Program-made: the position numbers and the translations under genes | Assembly (NCBI GenBank): GCA_024707385.1 | Contig: JANPZW010000003.1 | Coordinates: 1-33,449 of the forward strand | Source of the DNA: Cellvibrionaceae bacterium | GTDB lineage: Bacteria > Pseudomonadota > Gammaproteobacteria > Pseudomonadales > Cellvibrionaceae | Length of the DNA: 33,449 bases | Reading direction: 5' to 3' | Notes under the pieces: generated by a model | The model's input: only the letters and a program-made list of their open reading frames with translations | What the model was told of the DNA's origin: nothing | The model's database searches: none | In this document: positions 27,276 to 33,449 of the stretch, piece after piece | How positions within the stretch are numbered: the stretch's first letter is position 1 | Layout: every line of letters starts with the position of its first letter

Positions 27276-27368
27276 CTTGTTTTTGGACATTAGAGTTTTT
27301 TGAACATTAAAATTTCAATATTTTTTAACATTAGAGCTCTTAAAAATTAAAGCTCTTAAATATTAAAA
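27276..27368. repeat. AT-rich degenerate repeat block
   Basis: Imperfect copies of ACATTA(A/G)A(G/A) and of TTAAAGCTCTTAAA-like units follow each other at about 15-25 base steps between the amidotransferase start and the GH97 stop. The block is much richer in A+T than the surrounding genes. It might serve as a terminator region for GH97 or an upstream element for the amidotransferase. Confidence 0.4.
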
Positions 27369-29315
27369 CCCTAAATCGCCAAACACCATAAGAAATCCAC
27401 CGTTACCCAGCAGATGCACCGGCGTATCGGCCGACGCGGTAAGCGAATTTTTGCTGAATCCACCATAAGCGGAATTAGGCGCTGCGGAGGCATCGCCGAC
27501 TATTACCCCGTTCGCAGGCGTAATAAAACTCAAGTCGAGCTGCCAGTTTTTCGCCAGCGGCTCGCCATTGATGCCGGCGACATACCAGATATTGCCAGCG
27601 CGACGCGCGATGACAACGTCTTTGCCCGGCGTGCCGTGCACAAGCCGGCTCTCATCCCAGTCCATCGGAATAGTGCGCATAATCTGCCGCACGTAATCGG
27701 GGACCTGTGCCATCCCTTGCGGTGTTTCCGCAATATGCTGAAGGCCGGATAACATAAGCACCGGCAATGCCAATTCAAAACCGTTGGTCGTGCGTCTCTG
27801 TATCCCGGGAATTTCACCAAATGTTGTCGGCGTAAAATCCATGGGATCGAATAAATTGCGCGTAAACGGCAGCATCGCAATGTGGCTGGCGGCGAGATCT
27901 GCGGATGATTGATTAAAGGTGATCATTTCAAACCCGTGCACCGCTTCCATCGTCATCATATTCGGATAAGTGCGGGAGAGGCCGCGCGGCAGGCTAGAGC
28001 CGTGATAGTTCAGCATCAGATTAAAATCCACAGCGTCGCGCGCAATGTCATTGTAGTACTGCATCATCGATTGGCCATCGCCTGCAAAAAAATCCACTTT
28101 GATACCGTGAATTCCCCACGCCTGCAATTTTGCAAATTCTCTGCGCCGTGATGCCGAATCCAACAGCACATGTTTCGGCGTCTGCGGCGTGATATTCCAG
28201 GTGCCCGCCGAGTTGTACCACAACAATAAACCGACTTTTTTGCTCGCCGCATAGGCCGCCAATTCCCCCATTTTTGCATCACCGATGCGAGTGTCCCACT
28301 CCGCATCCACCAGCGTGTAGGGCCAGCTCATATCGGATGCATAATCAATAAATTCCTTTTGCGTAGCGAAATTCGTCGCCTCGTCCTTCAGCAGTGCCCA
28401 ACTCCAGGAAACCAAACCGGGTTTGGCAAACGGCATATCCGCAATTGCGGGTTCCGCCAAATCCGTGCCCAGCGAGGAATTGGTTAAAGTCGCCAGATCG
28501 CCCACCGCGATAATTCGCCAAGGTGAGTGGAACGGCAACTGCGCCTGCGCTTTCAAGGCGCCGCCGGGCATAATCTCCGCCGCCATGGGATAACCGATAC
28601 GATATTGACCGCCGGGCGAATTCGCCTGCAAGCGCGATGCGTGATAATTTCCACTCATCCCCGCCTCAGTAATCGCCAGCCAAACGCCTCGACTTTGGAA
28701 CAACGCGGGAAATACCCAGCCCGCTTCAGACGGCGACACCTGCCCTACCGGAATATCCATTTGATAATGTTCTTCATAGGACGGATTAGTATTGCTCCAA
28801 CCGGTTTGCGCCACCGCCACCGGTTGCAGCCATGCACGCGCGTCATCCGGAAAATGAAAGCTGGTGAATTCGTCTTCCACCGTTACGAGATCTGCACTGG
28901 TCCCCGGCATTTCATAGCGGAACGCCACCCCGTCATTGCTGACTCGGAAACGAATGCGCAATGCATTACCTGAAGCATCAGCCAGATCCAAAACCTGCTG
29001 TTGCGCGCGGTATAAATTTAATTTGCGCTTGCCATGGCTAAGCTCGTAACGATCATCTACCGTCTCTACCGATGAATGCTCCACCAGATGAAGCTGCTGC
29101 CCAAGGTTGGTCTCACCCAGCTGCAATCCCAGGCGCGACCAGCTGAGCACCTCTTGCTCGCCATAAAGAATGCGATACATAGGCACGCCTTCCTGCAACT
29201 GCCATTGCGCTTGCACGCGGCCGTCAGGGCTGGGAAGTGTAAAAACCGTTTGCGCCGGCCGCACCACCGCACAGGCGGTGAGTAAAATGCTGATGATTAC
29301 CAATAGACGTTTCAT
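27363..29315 (-). CDS. Glycoside hydrolase family 97 lipoprotein (alpha-galactosidase/alpha-glucosidase)
   Basis: 650 aa. Lipoprotein signal MKRLLVIISILLTAC, an N-terminal beta-sandwich (FTLPSPDGRVQAQWQLQEGVPMYRILYGEQEVL), the (beta/alpha)8 catalytic domain (YTLVDAEWD, GLLLWYNSAGTW, WGIHGIKVDFFAGDGQ, LMLNYHGSSLPRGLSRTYPNMMTMEAVHGFE) and a C-terminal sheet domain. The Asp of KVDF (about residue 408) fits the nucleophile of the retaining GH97 alpha-galactosidases, in contrast to the inverting SusB type. This subgroup call rests on remembered motifs. It likely trims alpha-linked oligosaccharides at the cell surface. No susCD-like or transporter genes adjoin it. Confidence 0.88.
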   Translation of the reverse strand: MKRLLVIISILLTACAVVRPAQTVFTLPSPDGRVQAQWQLQEGVPMYRILYGEQEVLSWSRLGLQLGETNLGQQLHLVEHSSVETVDDRYELSHGKRKLNLYRAQQQVLDLADASGNALRIRFRVSNDGVAFRYEMPGTSADLVTVEDEFTSFHFPDDARAWLQPVAVAQTGWSNTNPSYEEHYQMDIPVGQVSPSEAGWVFPALFQSRGVWLAITEAGMSGNYHASRLQANSPGGQYRIGYPMAAEIMPGGALKAQAQLPFHSPWRIIAVGDLATLTNSSLGTDLAEPAIADMPFAKPGLVSWSWALLKDEATNFATQKEFIDYASDMSWPYTLVDAEWDTRIGDAKMGELAAYAASKKVGLLLWYNSAGTWNITPQTPKHVLLDSASRRREFAKLQAWGIHGIKVDFFAGDGQSMMQYYNDIARDAVDFNLMLNYHGSSLPRGLSRTYPNMMTMEAVHGFEMITFNQSSADLAASHIAMLPFTRNLFDPMDFTPTTFGEIPGIQRRTTNGFELALPVLMLSGLQHIAETPQGMAQVPDYVRQIMRTIPMDWDESRLVHGTPGKDVVIARRAGNIWYVAGINGEPLAKNWQLDLSFITPANGVIVGDASAAPNSAYGGFSKNSLTASADTPVHLLGNGGFLMVFGDLGF

Positions 29316-29415
29316 GGTTGCCCCACAGATTTTTTATTTTGCTGATCCAAATGACCGCTGCATTGCTAACGAATTTTCACGTGACGGTGGACTATCCTCA
29401 AGGCGGGGACAAGAT

Positions 29416-29790
29416 TTACTCCCCTATCCCACCCCACCAACAGGATTGTAGGGAATCGGTAAGAGTATCGTCTTTACCGTAATCCCGAAATTCTGCCACG
29501 AGACCACAGGACACCACGCGATCGCTGTCCTCCAGCGGACAATCACCGCCGGTGCTGAAATAAAACACGCCGTCGATAGGTGAATAATCCGCTTCCCTCA
29601 TAACTGCTTCAAGCTCGACCTGGGTCATGCCGAGCCGCACGCTGCGCACTTGCTCCGGCATCAATGCCACCGGTCCCTGAACTGTACAACCATTTGCAAC
29701 CGCTGCCGTTTGGCATGCCGATAAAAACAGGACAATTAACCCCGCCCTGAGTGGGTTGACCATTCTCAAAAGCTCGTTGTTGAAATTCAT
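29416..29790 (-). CDS. Small predicted lipoprotein, unknown function
   Basis: 124 aa. Lipobox LSAC after RAGLIVLF; the mature part contains VRLGMTQVELEAVMREADYSPIDGVFYFSTGGDCPLEDSDRV, resembling the small outer-membrane fold in which a residue pattern LGMT-x-xEV binds envelope partners (SmpA/BamE-like opening), but the match is too short to assign. Four cysteines follow the lipidated one. Possible starts are at 29814, 29790 and 29763; the last gives the tidiest signal peptide and none has a strong ribosome binding site. Confidence 0.6.
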   Translation of the reverse strand: MNFNNELLRMVNPLRAGLIVLFLSACQTAAVANGCTVQGPVALMPEQVRSVRLGMTQVELEAVMREADYSPIDGVFYFSTGGDCPLEDSDRVVSCGLVAEFRDYGKDDTLTDSLQSCWWGGIGE

Positions 29791-29963
29791 GATCATTTTA
29801 TATGCACCCATCATCCGGTTGATACCAAGGGTAAGAGCTTAATGGAAAATCGTGTGGCGTGCCGCAGGATGTCCTGTCGCGACCAATCACCCGGCGTAAC
29901 CGAGCACTAGTTATTGGGGAATTCTAAACGCCAAATGAATGATCGATAGATAAGACGATGTGG

Positions 29964-30000
29964 CGAACCGTCTGCAGACCAAAATGCCAAATACGGTTCG
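29964..30000. repeat. Inverted repeat in spacer
   Basis: CGAACCGT (29964-29971) and ACGGTTCG (29993-30000) pair perfectly, enclosing the 10-base palindrome GTCTGCAGAC (29970-29979). It lies in the spacer downstream of the CFI-box lipoprotein stop and could be a transcript end structure, though it lacks a T tract. Confidence 0.4.
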
Positions 30001-30042
30001 TCACTCATTATCGGAAGGGATTATAGAGAACTGTAAAGATGA

Positions 30043-30849
30043 TTAAAGGTGAGACTTATACTTCTGCGCAAGCGACTCGACCATCTCTCGGTATAATGCA
30101 AGAGCTGCATCATTTTCACCTGCATCGGCCGCGTTTGCCGCAGGCGTTATGTAACGCTCACGTAGGGTTTTATAAATATTTTGGTGATCGGACTCTTGAT
30201 CGATCAAGGACACAATCTTCGGCGCTTTTAAATAATATTCTTCCACCAAACGACGCCCTTCCAAATCCTTCAACATCACCTCATCACGATACTTTCTTAA
30301 GGATTGCAGTTCAGCGCAGTCATCTGGATTGCCCGTATCGCGACACATAGCCGTCGTGATGTAACAATCGTAATCATCCGAGGAACTGCGGGAACAATCG
30401 AATCCATCTTCACCCTGACTGGCTTCAAATGCATCGAACGTCCAACTAATCTCGTCACCGCTTCGACGGGGCAATTGATAAAAGCCCATGTTCCTTATTT
30501 CCCTAGGAGCAATTAAAGTCACATCTCGGACGACACTTTTATTCCAGTGAGTCTCATCATAGTCGGCATCGCCGGTCGACCGGACATTTAACTGAGCACA
30601 CATATAGCTGTTATTTTTATTGATCACACGGTACTCAACCCGATCCAGATAATCGATCTCGCGCATACCCATCCATATAAAATGGTAGTCATACTTAGGC
30701 ACAATACGAGATTGCAGATGAACATCGCTTTCGTTGGATCTGTTTACCCACTCATTCAGCCTAACATTATAATCGGACGAGTTCACCGTACAGGCAGAAA
30801 GCCCAAGACTGGAACTAATAAGTAAACTCCTGATCATTCTATCCTTCAT
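30043..30849 (-). CDS. Lipoprotein with CFI-box-like C-terminal motif
   Basis: 268 aa. Lipoprotein signal MKDRMIRSLLISSSLGLSAC. The central region YDYHFIWMGMREIDYLDRVEYRVINKNNSYMCAQLNVR is not recognised. The C-terminal part CYITTAM...CAELQSLRKYRDEVMLKDLEGRRLVEEYYLKAPKIVSLI follows the CFI-box pattern (CFIATAAYG, then LRxFRD, GRxxVxxYYxxSP), with the lead motif degenerate. The role of CFI-box regions is not established. The start at 30849 is preceded by GAGGGCGCGAG. No operon partner is adjacent. Confidence 0.7.
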   Translation of the reverse strand: MKDRMIRSLLISSSLGLSACTVNSSDYNVRLNEWVNRSNESDVHLQSRIVPKYDYHFIWMGMREIDYLDRVEYRVINKNNSYMCAQLNVRSTGDADYDETHWNKSVVRDVTLIAPREIRNMGFYQLPRRSGDEISWTFDAFEASQGEDGFDCSRSSSDDYDCYITTAMCRDTGNPDDCAELQSLRKYRDEVMLKDLEGRRLVEEYYLKAPKIVSLIDQESDHQNIYKTLRERYITPAANAADAGENDAALALYREMVESLAQKYKSHL

Positions 30850-31087
30850 CTCGCGCCCTCTTATCCGAATAAAATATGGTAATTATAGGCGCTAACGCGT
30901 GCACAGCAAATTTCGAGATCGTGCGAGCAACCCCTAACTTTGCATCACAGAGTATTGTGAGGCGGCACTGACTCAGACGGATTGACGCCTGCTTTTTCGC
31001 ACCAATGAGAACGAGAGCACGTGCGGCAAAGTAGCCGCTAAAGCCACCGACAGCAGGCTCAATCCCGCCGAACCACGCACACTCGAA
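30850..31087. other. Spacer between host genes and the cassette array
   Basis: No gene supported. It contains TAACGC and CCTAAC fragments that recall attC boxes but without matching partners. The left limit of the IS3 remnant is not defined because no terminal inverted repeat was identified. Confidence 0.35.
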
Positions 31088-31262
31088 TTAAGCAAGAACT
31101 CCTTCTTCGAATGCAACCGGCGATGGATAGCCAATTGATGAATGAAGCCGTTGCCGGTTGTAAAAAATCTCAATGCAGTCGAATAAAATTGCTCTTGCTT
31201 CGGCGCGTGTCTGGAAGTCTTGATGGTGAACTTCTTCGACTTTCAGGCTATGAAAAAAGCTC
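31088..31262 (-). pseudogene. IS3-family transposase (OrfB) C-terminal remnant
   Basis: About 57 codons matching the end of the IS3-family integrase core: SFFHSLKVEEVHHQDFQTRAEARAILFDCIEIFYNRQRLHSSIGYPSPVAFEE. The whole N-terminal part, including the DD of the DDE triad, is missing. Upstream codons (as far as 31324 in this frame) belong to the neighbouring cassette, not to a transposase. The junction falls at 31262-31264, directly after the R-box of that cassette's attC, so the element or a deletion removed the rest of the attC. It is inactive. Confidence 0.8.
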
Positions 31263-31264
31263 TT

Positions 31265-31270
31265 GTTATG
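31265..31270 (-). other. Truncated attC end (R'' box only)
   Basis: GCATAAC on the minus strand, which includes the stop codon of the 92-aa cassette gene, is the expected first box of an attC. The sequence beyond switches to the IS3 remnant within a few bases. The rest of the site is gone. Confidence 0.6.
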
Positions 31271-31544
31271 CTTTCCTGAAGTCATGCACCTTTCTCCAGA
31301 TCCTTCTGAGAACCAGATGAACAAGCATTGGCGCTGCCGCGCAGTCGGCGATCAATATTACCCAAAGGTGCTGACTCAAAGCTTTGTTGGAACTCCACAT
31401 GCTGCCAACAATAAAAAGCACCACAGCCACGACCGGAACTGCAGAAGGCCCATAGCCACGAATCTGGCGGCGAATGTATAGCGGCCAGTTCAGCAGCCCA
31501 ATTAAGACCCCTAAAGAGGCAACAAAAAGTCCCGCTATTTCCAT
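31266..31544 (-). CDS. Cassette gene: 92-aa membrane protein
   Basis: Three predicted membrane segments (about 3-22, 35-51, 58-79), with RRQIRGYG between the first two and a basic C-terminus RRIWRKVHDFRKA. The family is not recognised. It begins 12 bases after the attC core box of the preceding site and its stop TAA is part of the truncated attC box. No ribosome binding site is evident, as is frequent in cassette genes that rely on upstream translation or a distant promoter. Confidence 0.65.
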   Translation of the reverse strand: MEIAGLFVASLGVLIGLLNWPLYIRRQIRGYGPSAVPVVAVVLFIVGSMWSSNKALSQHLWVILIADCAAAPMLVHLVLRRIWRKVHDFRKA

Positions 31545-31555
31545 GCTTTTCTACG

Positions 31556-31670
31556 CATAACGCCTTGCTCATTTGCGCAGCGGTTGTAGTGGAATTTTGT
31601 GCAACATTGAGCGCAGCGAATGCACAAAAAGGAACGTAGACCGCTGCGTCAAATGGAGCAATTTGTTATG
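31556..31670 (-). other. attC recombination site, 115 bp
   Basis: Boxes CATAAC (31556-31561 on plus) and GTTATG (31665-31670). The arms 31565-31584 and 31640-31661 pair over 20 bp, with two unpaired bases in the right arm: a G and a T on the plus strand. Two extrahelical bases of this kind are the hallmark by which IntI recognises the recombining strand, here the plus strand, so the cassettes read on the minus strand. A further inner pairing TTTTGTGCA/TGCACAAAA fills the long loop. Confidence 0.88.
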
Positions 31671-32091
31671 TTTCATCGAGCAGGTCCAACATTGGCTTCC
31701 CAGTGCACACGATATCCATGAAGTGATCTTGAGCGTAAACCCTATAGTGACTTAATTTACTGAGTTCAACAATATGTTCTGCACCTAGAAGGGTATACGA
31801 TGCTAACCAAGGAATTAATTTCGAACTTTGTGCCCTTGCAATAAAGATGTCCAGTTCCCAGGAATCATCATCATTCATAAAGATGAAGCTTTCTGACATG
31901 GCGCTGTGATAATAAACGCCCTCAAAATTAATTCTTACGATTTCCTTTTGCGAGTAGTGACCAACTTCGATCACTAATATGGGATTGGACTCATCTAGAT
32001 TGAAAGATAAGCTATGAATCGCAAATTCATGGTACTTTGCGTCTCCGTATATAGCTTTCAGATCAATCAATTCGAAGTCCTCGAAAAACAT
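31666..32091 (-). CDS. Cassette gene: 141-aa hypothetical protein
   Basis: A soluble acidic protein, MFFEDFELIDLKAIYGDAKYHEFAIHSLSFNLDESNPILVIEVGHYSQ and so on, predicted mostly beta-strand. I do not recognise the family; small acidic proteins of this look are often immunity-like, but nothing proves it here. Its ATG is part of the core box GTTATG of the upstream attC and its TAA is part of the first box of the downstream attC, so the gene fills the cassette end to end. Confidence 0.75.
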   Translation of the reverse strand: MFFEDFELIDLKAIYGDAKYHEFAIHSLSFNLDESNPILVIEVGHYSQKEIVRINFEGVYYHSAMSESFIFMNDDDSWELDIFIARAQSSKLIPWLASYTLLGAEHIVELSKLSHYRVYAQDHFMDIVCTGKPMLDLLDET

Positions 32092-32162
32092 AACGCCGTG
32101 GACACCTGAGACAACGCGGTAGCATAGCGGACGCGTTGTCTCAGGTGCTGCACTTGGTTATG
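32089..32162 (-). other. attC recombination site, 74 bp
   Basis: Boxes CATAAC (32089-32094 on plus) and GTTATG (32157-32162) enclose a perfect 16-bp inverted repeat (32103-32118 with 32132-32147) and a 13-base loop. Between boxes and stem the two sides are unequal (GTGGA against GTGCAG), leaving extra bases in the right arm as in the neighbouring attC. Confidence 0.85.
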
Positions 32163-32438
32163 TGGCAAAAAACAGGCTTTTGAATTTGCGCAGTTGCGGA
32201 GCGGTAGCGAAGCCAATGCCCGATAACTACGACGAAAAAAACACCCTGCCTACCGCCACAAAATTTACCTTAGTGGCACACCACAAAGAATGCACCACGC
32301 CTTTTTTAAACCCCGATACCAGCGAAGGCACCAGGAACAAAACTGCCGATATATGAATTGCCAGTAATACACAGAGCTGGACTGCTCACTACAGAAAGAC
32401 CAGCCACGTTAAATATTTAAAGCTCAAAAGCAGAGCCC
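32163..32438. other. Gene cassette without a clear coding sequence
   Basis: On the minus strand the best frame reads LFLVPSLVSGFKKGVVHSLWCATKVNFVAVGRVFFSS, then an in-frame TAG, then LSGIGFATAPQLRKFKSLFFAT ending at the attC box. It has no ATG, so it looks decayed. On the plus strand an open frame 32162-32356 (64 aa, GTG start, ending TRNKTADI) exists with no ribosome binding site. Neither is convincing. The cassette may carry a promoter or RNA instead. Confidence 0.5.
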
Positions 32439-32486
32439 ACCTAACGCCGAGTTCACCGGTTTGTCCGGTGAAACTCTTGGTTAGGC
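32439..32486 (-). other. Unusually short attC site, 48 bp
   Basis: On the minus strand the boxes are GCCTAAC and GTTAGGT, fitting the consensus RYYYAAC and GTTRRRY exactly. The arms GAGTTCACCGG (32449-32459) and CCGGTGAAACTC (32465-32476) pair with one extra A in the right arm and a 5-base loop. It is shorter than the 55-60 bp usually given as the lower limit. Confidence 0.75.
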
Positions 32487-32678
32487 TTTATTTCTTTTTT
32501 TTAAGATTGAAGGTATCGCCCAAAAAAGTATACATATCAAAAGAAAAATTGAAATTGCAATGTATATATTTCCAAGGGAAATCCAGCATAGGAATGCAAC
32601 AATAGCTGCAATATAAAATACAAATTGCTCTAGAAATGCGTAAACAAGTTTTAATGCATTTTGAAATGATGATTTCAT
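32481..32678 (-). CDS. Cassette gene: 65-aa two-segment membrane protein
   Basis: MKSSFQNALKLVYAFLEQ, then two hydrophobic stretches (about 18-35 and 38-57) and a basic end KKRNKA. It starts inside the stop of the 248-aa gene (ATGA overlap), so the two are translationally coupled, and its stop TAA lies in the attC box GCCTAAC. Small membrane partners coupled to a larger protein can be immunity proteins, holin-like proteins or membrane effectors; the sequence alone does not decide. Confidence 0.72.
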   Translation of the reverse strand: MKSSFQNALKLVYAFLEQFVFYIAAIVAFLCWISLGNIYIAISIFLLICILFWAIPSILKKRNKA

Positions 32679-33421
32679 TTACAAAGCCCCTTTAAATTAA
32701 GGTTTTCTGGGCGAAGACAAAACTCTGATATGGGAACCGGAGCGGGCGAAAGCTTTGTCAAAGCATTTATTTCGATCAGCGAATCCTCCGCCTTGTCATA
32801 TATCTCCGATTCTTCTTTGGATAATTTGTAGCCGGATATGCTCGGGTAGGGTGAGGGCCCGCTTGGCCGACCTGTAAGAATTGATTGAATTATGTGTTCT
32901 ATTTTGTTGTGACCGGTGGCCACAGATTTTATTGAAGCACCATAACTTGCGAGCACAAAATTTGATAAATTAATTACTCGCTTTGCATTCTTAGGCAGTT
33001 TGCTATTACCGGCTCGCCCGCCAGTACTTGCGTAGTTTGTGAAAGCACCTCCAGCAAAACGCCCCAATATATCTGCTTTACGATGCTTCAGGTTGTAAAC
33101 CAACACTTTATAAATAATATCTTTACTTACGCTCTCTTTCGCTAGGTTTAGTGTTTGAGCAAGTTGATTCGCGGCTAATTGCGCTTGTCCCTGTCTGGCA
33201 TGCCCCCACATACCCATCTGCATTTGAATTTGCAGCAACCCTATCCACCAGGTGATTGGGTGATTGTAGGCGCCCTTGATAAACCTATGCCAAGATGGCT
33301 CATTGCCAAGCTTGTACGAGTTAATTAGTTTGTCAACCTCACCAGGGTCAGCATTTTGTAAATTCTCAATAAAAATCTGCGCGTCTCTTTTTCCCTGAAC
33401 ATCCAATCTAATATTTGTCAT
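32675..33421 (-). CDS. Cassette gene: 248-aa protein of unknown family
   Basis: Starts MTNIRLDVQGKRDAQIFIENLQ after an AGGAG site 6 bases upstream, one of the few clear ribosome binding sites in the array. A hydrophobic, Trp/Met-rich amphipathic segment lies at about 55-73 (PITWWIGLLQIQMQMGMWG). It is followed by an Ala/Gln-rich helix (75-95), a Gly-rich stretch (120-139), a basic region, a Pro/Ser-rich segment (184-196) and a Cys-containing tail. No catalytic motif is recognised. The base composition is AT-rich like the other cassettes. It forms an overlapping pair with the 65-aa membrane protein in a single cassette. A membrane-active effector is one reading; it is only a guess from composition and partner. 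Confidence 0.75.
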   Translation of the reverse strand: MTNIRLDVQGKRDAQIFIENLQNADPGEVDKLINSYKLGNEPSWHRFIKGAYNHPITWWIGLLQIQMQMGMWGHARQGQAQLAANQLAQTLNLAKESVSKDIIYKVLVYNLKHRKADILGRFAGGAFTNYASTGGRAGNSKLPKNAKRVINLSNFVLASYGASIKSVATGHNKIEHIIQSILTGRPSGPSPYPSISGYKLSKEESEIYDKAEDSLIEINALTKLSPAPVPISEFCLRPENLNLKGLCK

Positions 33422-33449
33422 TTTCTCTCCTGTTGAAGTAGCTGATGCC

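Larger units (their letters stand above)
31265..33449 (-). mobile_element. Integron gene-cassette array (part), cassettes read on the minus strand
   Basis: Three complete attC sites (31556-31670, 32089-32162, 32439-32486) and one attC stub (31265-31270) separate short, AT-rich, mostly unrecognised genes. Extra unpaired bases lie on the plus strand of the stems, and gene stops fall in the first box, which both set the cassette direction as minus. An integrase gene, if any, would lie beyond the right edge; none is seen, so this could equally be a cluster of attC sites lacking an integrase. Confidence 0.82.

Noticed and set aside
31282..31572. Alternative 96-codon minus-strand frame overlapping the 92-aa membrane gene
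   Set aside because: It starts inside the attC stem, has many Cys/Ser/Gly codons and no membrane or domain pattern, while the other frame has three clean membrane segments and ends in an attC box.
32439..32486. Reading the 48-bp hairpin as a Rho-independent terminator of the two-gene cassette
   Set aside because: No T tract follows on the minus strand, and both ends match attC box consensus exactly.
1..33449. CRISPR repeat array belonging to the cas genes
   Set aside because: No regularly spaced 28-29 base repeats were seen; the array must lie outside the window if it exists.

Overview
The window looks like a chromosomal segment of a Cellvibrio-like gammaproteobacterium. This is an inference from the polyserine linkers in secreted lipoproteins, a GH97 glycosidase, a CbpA/CbpM pair and an integron cassette array with attC sites; no rRNA or other taxonomic marker is present. 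No tRNA, rRNA or CRISPR repeat array was seen.

Layout. At 1-4318 (minus) is the upstream end of a type I-E CRISPR-Cas operon: cas3 followed by cse1/casA, which runs off the left edge. At 4665-8989 (plus) are two copies of a two-gene module, a META-domain lipoprotein with a polyserine linker followed by a Tat-signal DUF1552-like protein, with a small membrane protein between the copies. At 8995-10692 (minus) are a SIMPL-domain protein and a lipoprotein resembling the ETEC_3214 family. An orphan WYL regulator of CapW/BrxR type (minus) diverges from a heat-shock cluster (plus): sigma-32-type promoter, ROSE-like leader, hsp20, cbpA, cbpM. At 13810-17003 (minus) is an alginate-type acyltransferase module (MBOAT, AlgJ/AlgX-like, SGNH lipoprotein). 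Then follow transketolase and phosphoglycerate kinase (plus), a membrane PilZ protein (plus), a periplasmic binding protein (minus) divergent from a hybrid histidine kinase (plus), a GNAT acetyltransferase (plus), a glutamine amidotransferase (minus), a GH97 enzyme (minus) and two lipoproteins (minus). From about 31088 to the right edge lies an integron cassette array read on the minus strand: three full attC sites and one truncated attC end, an IS3 remnant, two single-gene cassettes, one cassette without a clear gene, and one two-gene cassette encoding an unknown 248-aa protein and a 65-aa membrane protein with overlapping start and stop.

A window-wide oddity is that eight genes carry single-base indels, nearly all in homopolymer runs and mostly insertions. 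Correcting each one restores the full family-length reading frame. This is most easily explained by sequencing or assembly error, so the genes are annotated over their full extent with the break described. The best candidate for an undescribed system is the two-gene integron cassette at 32481-33421, with the duplicated META/DUF1552 module second.
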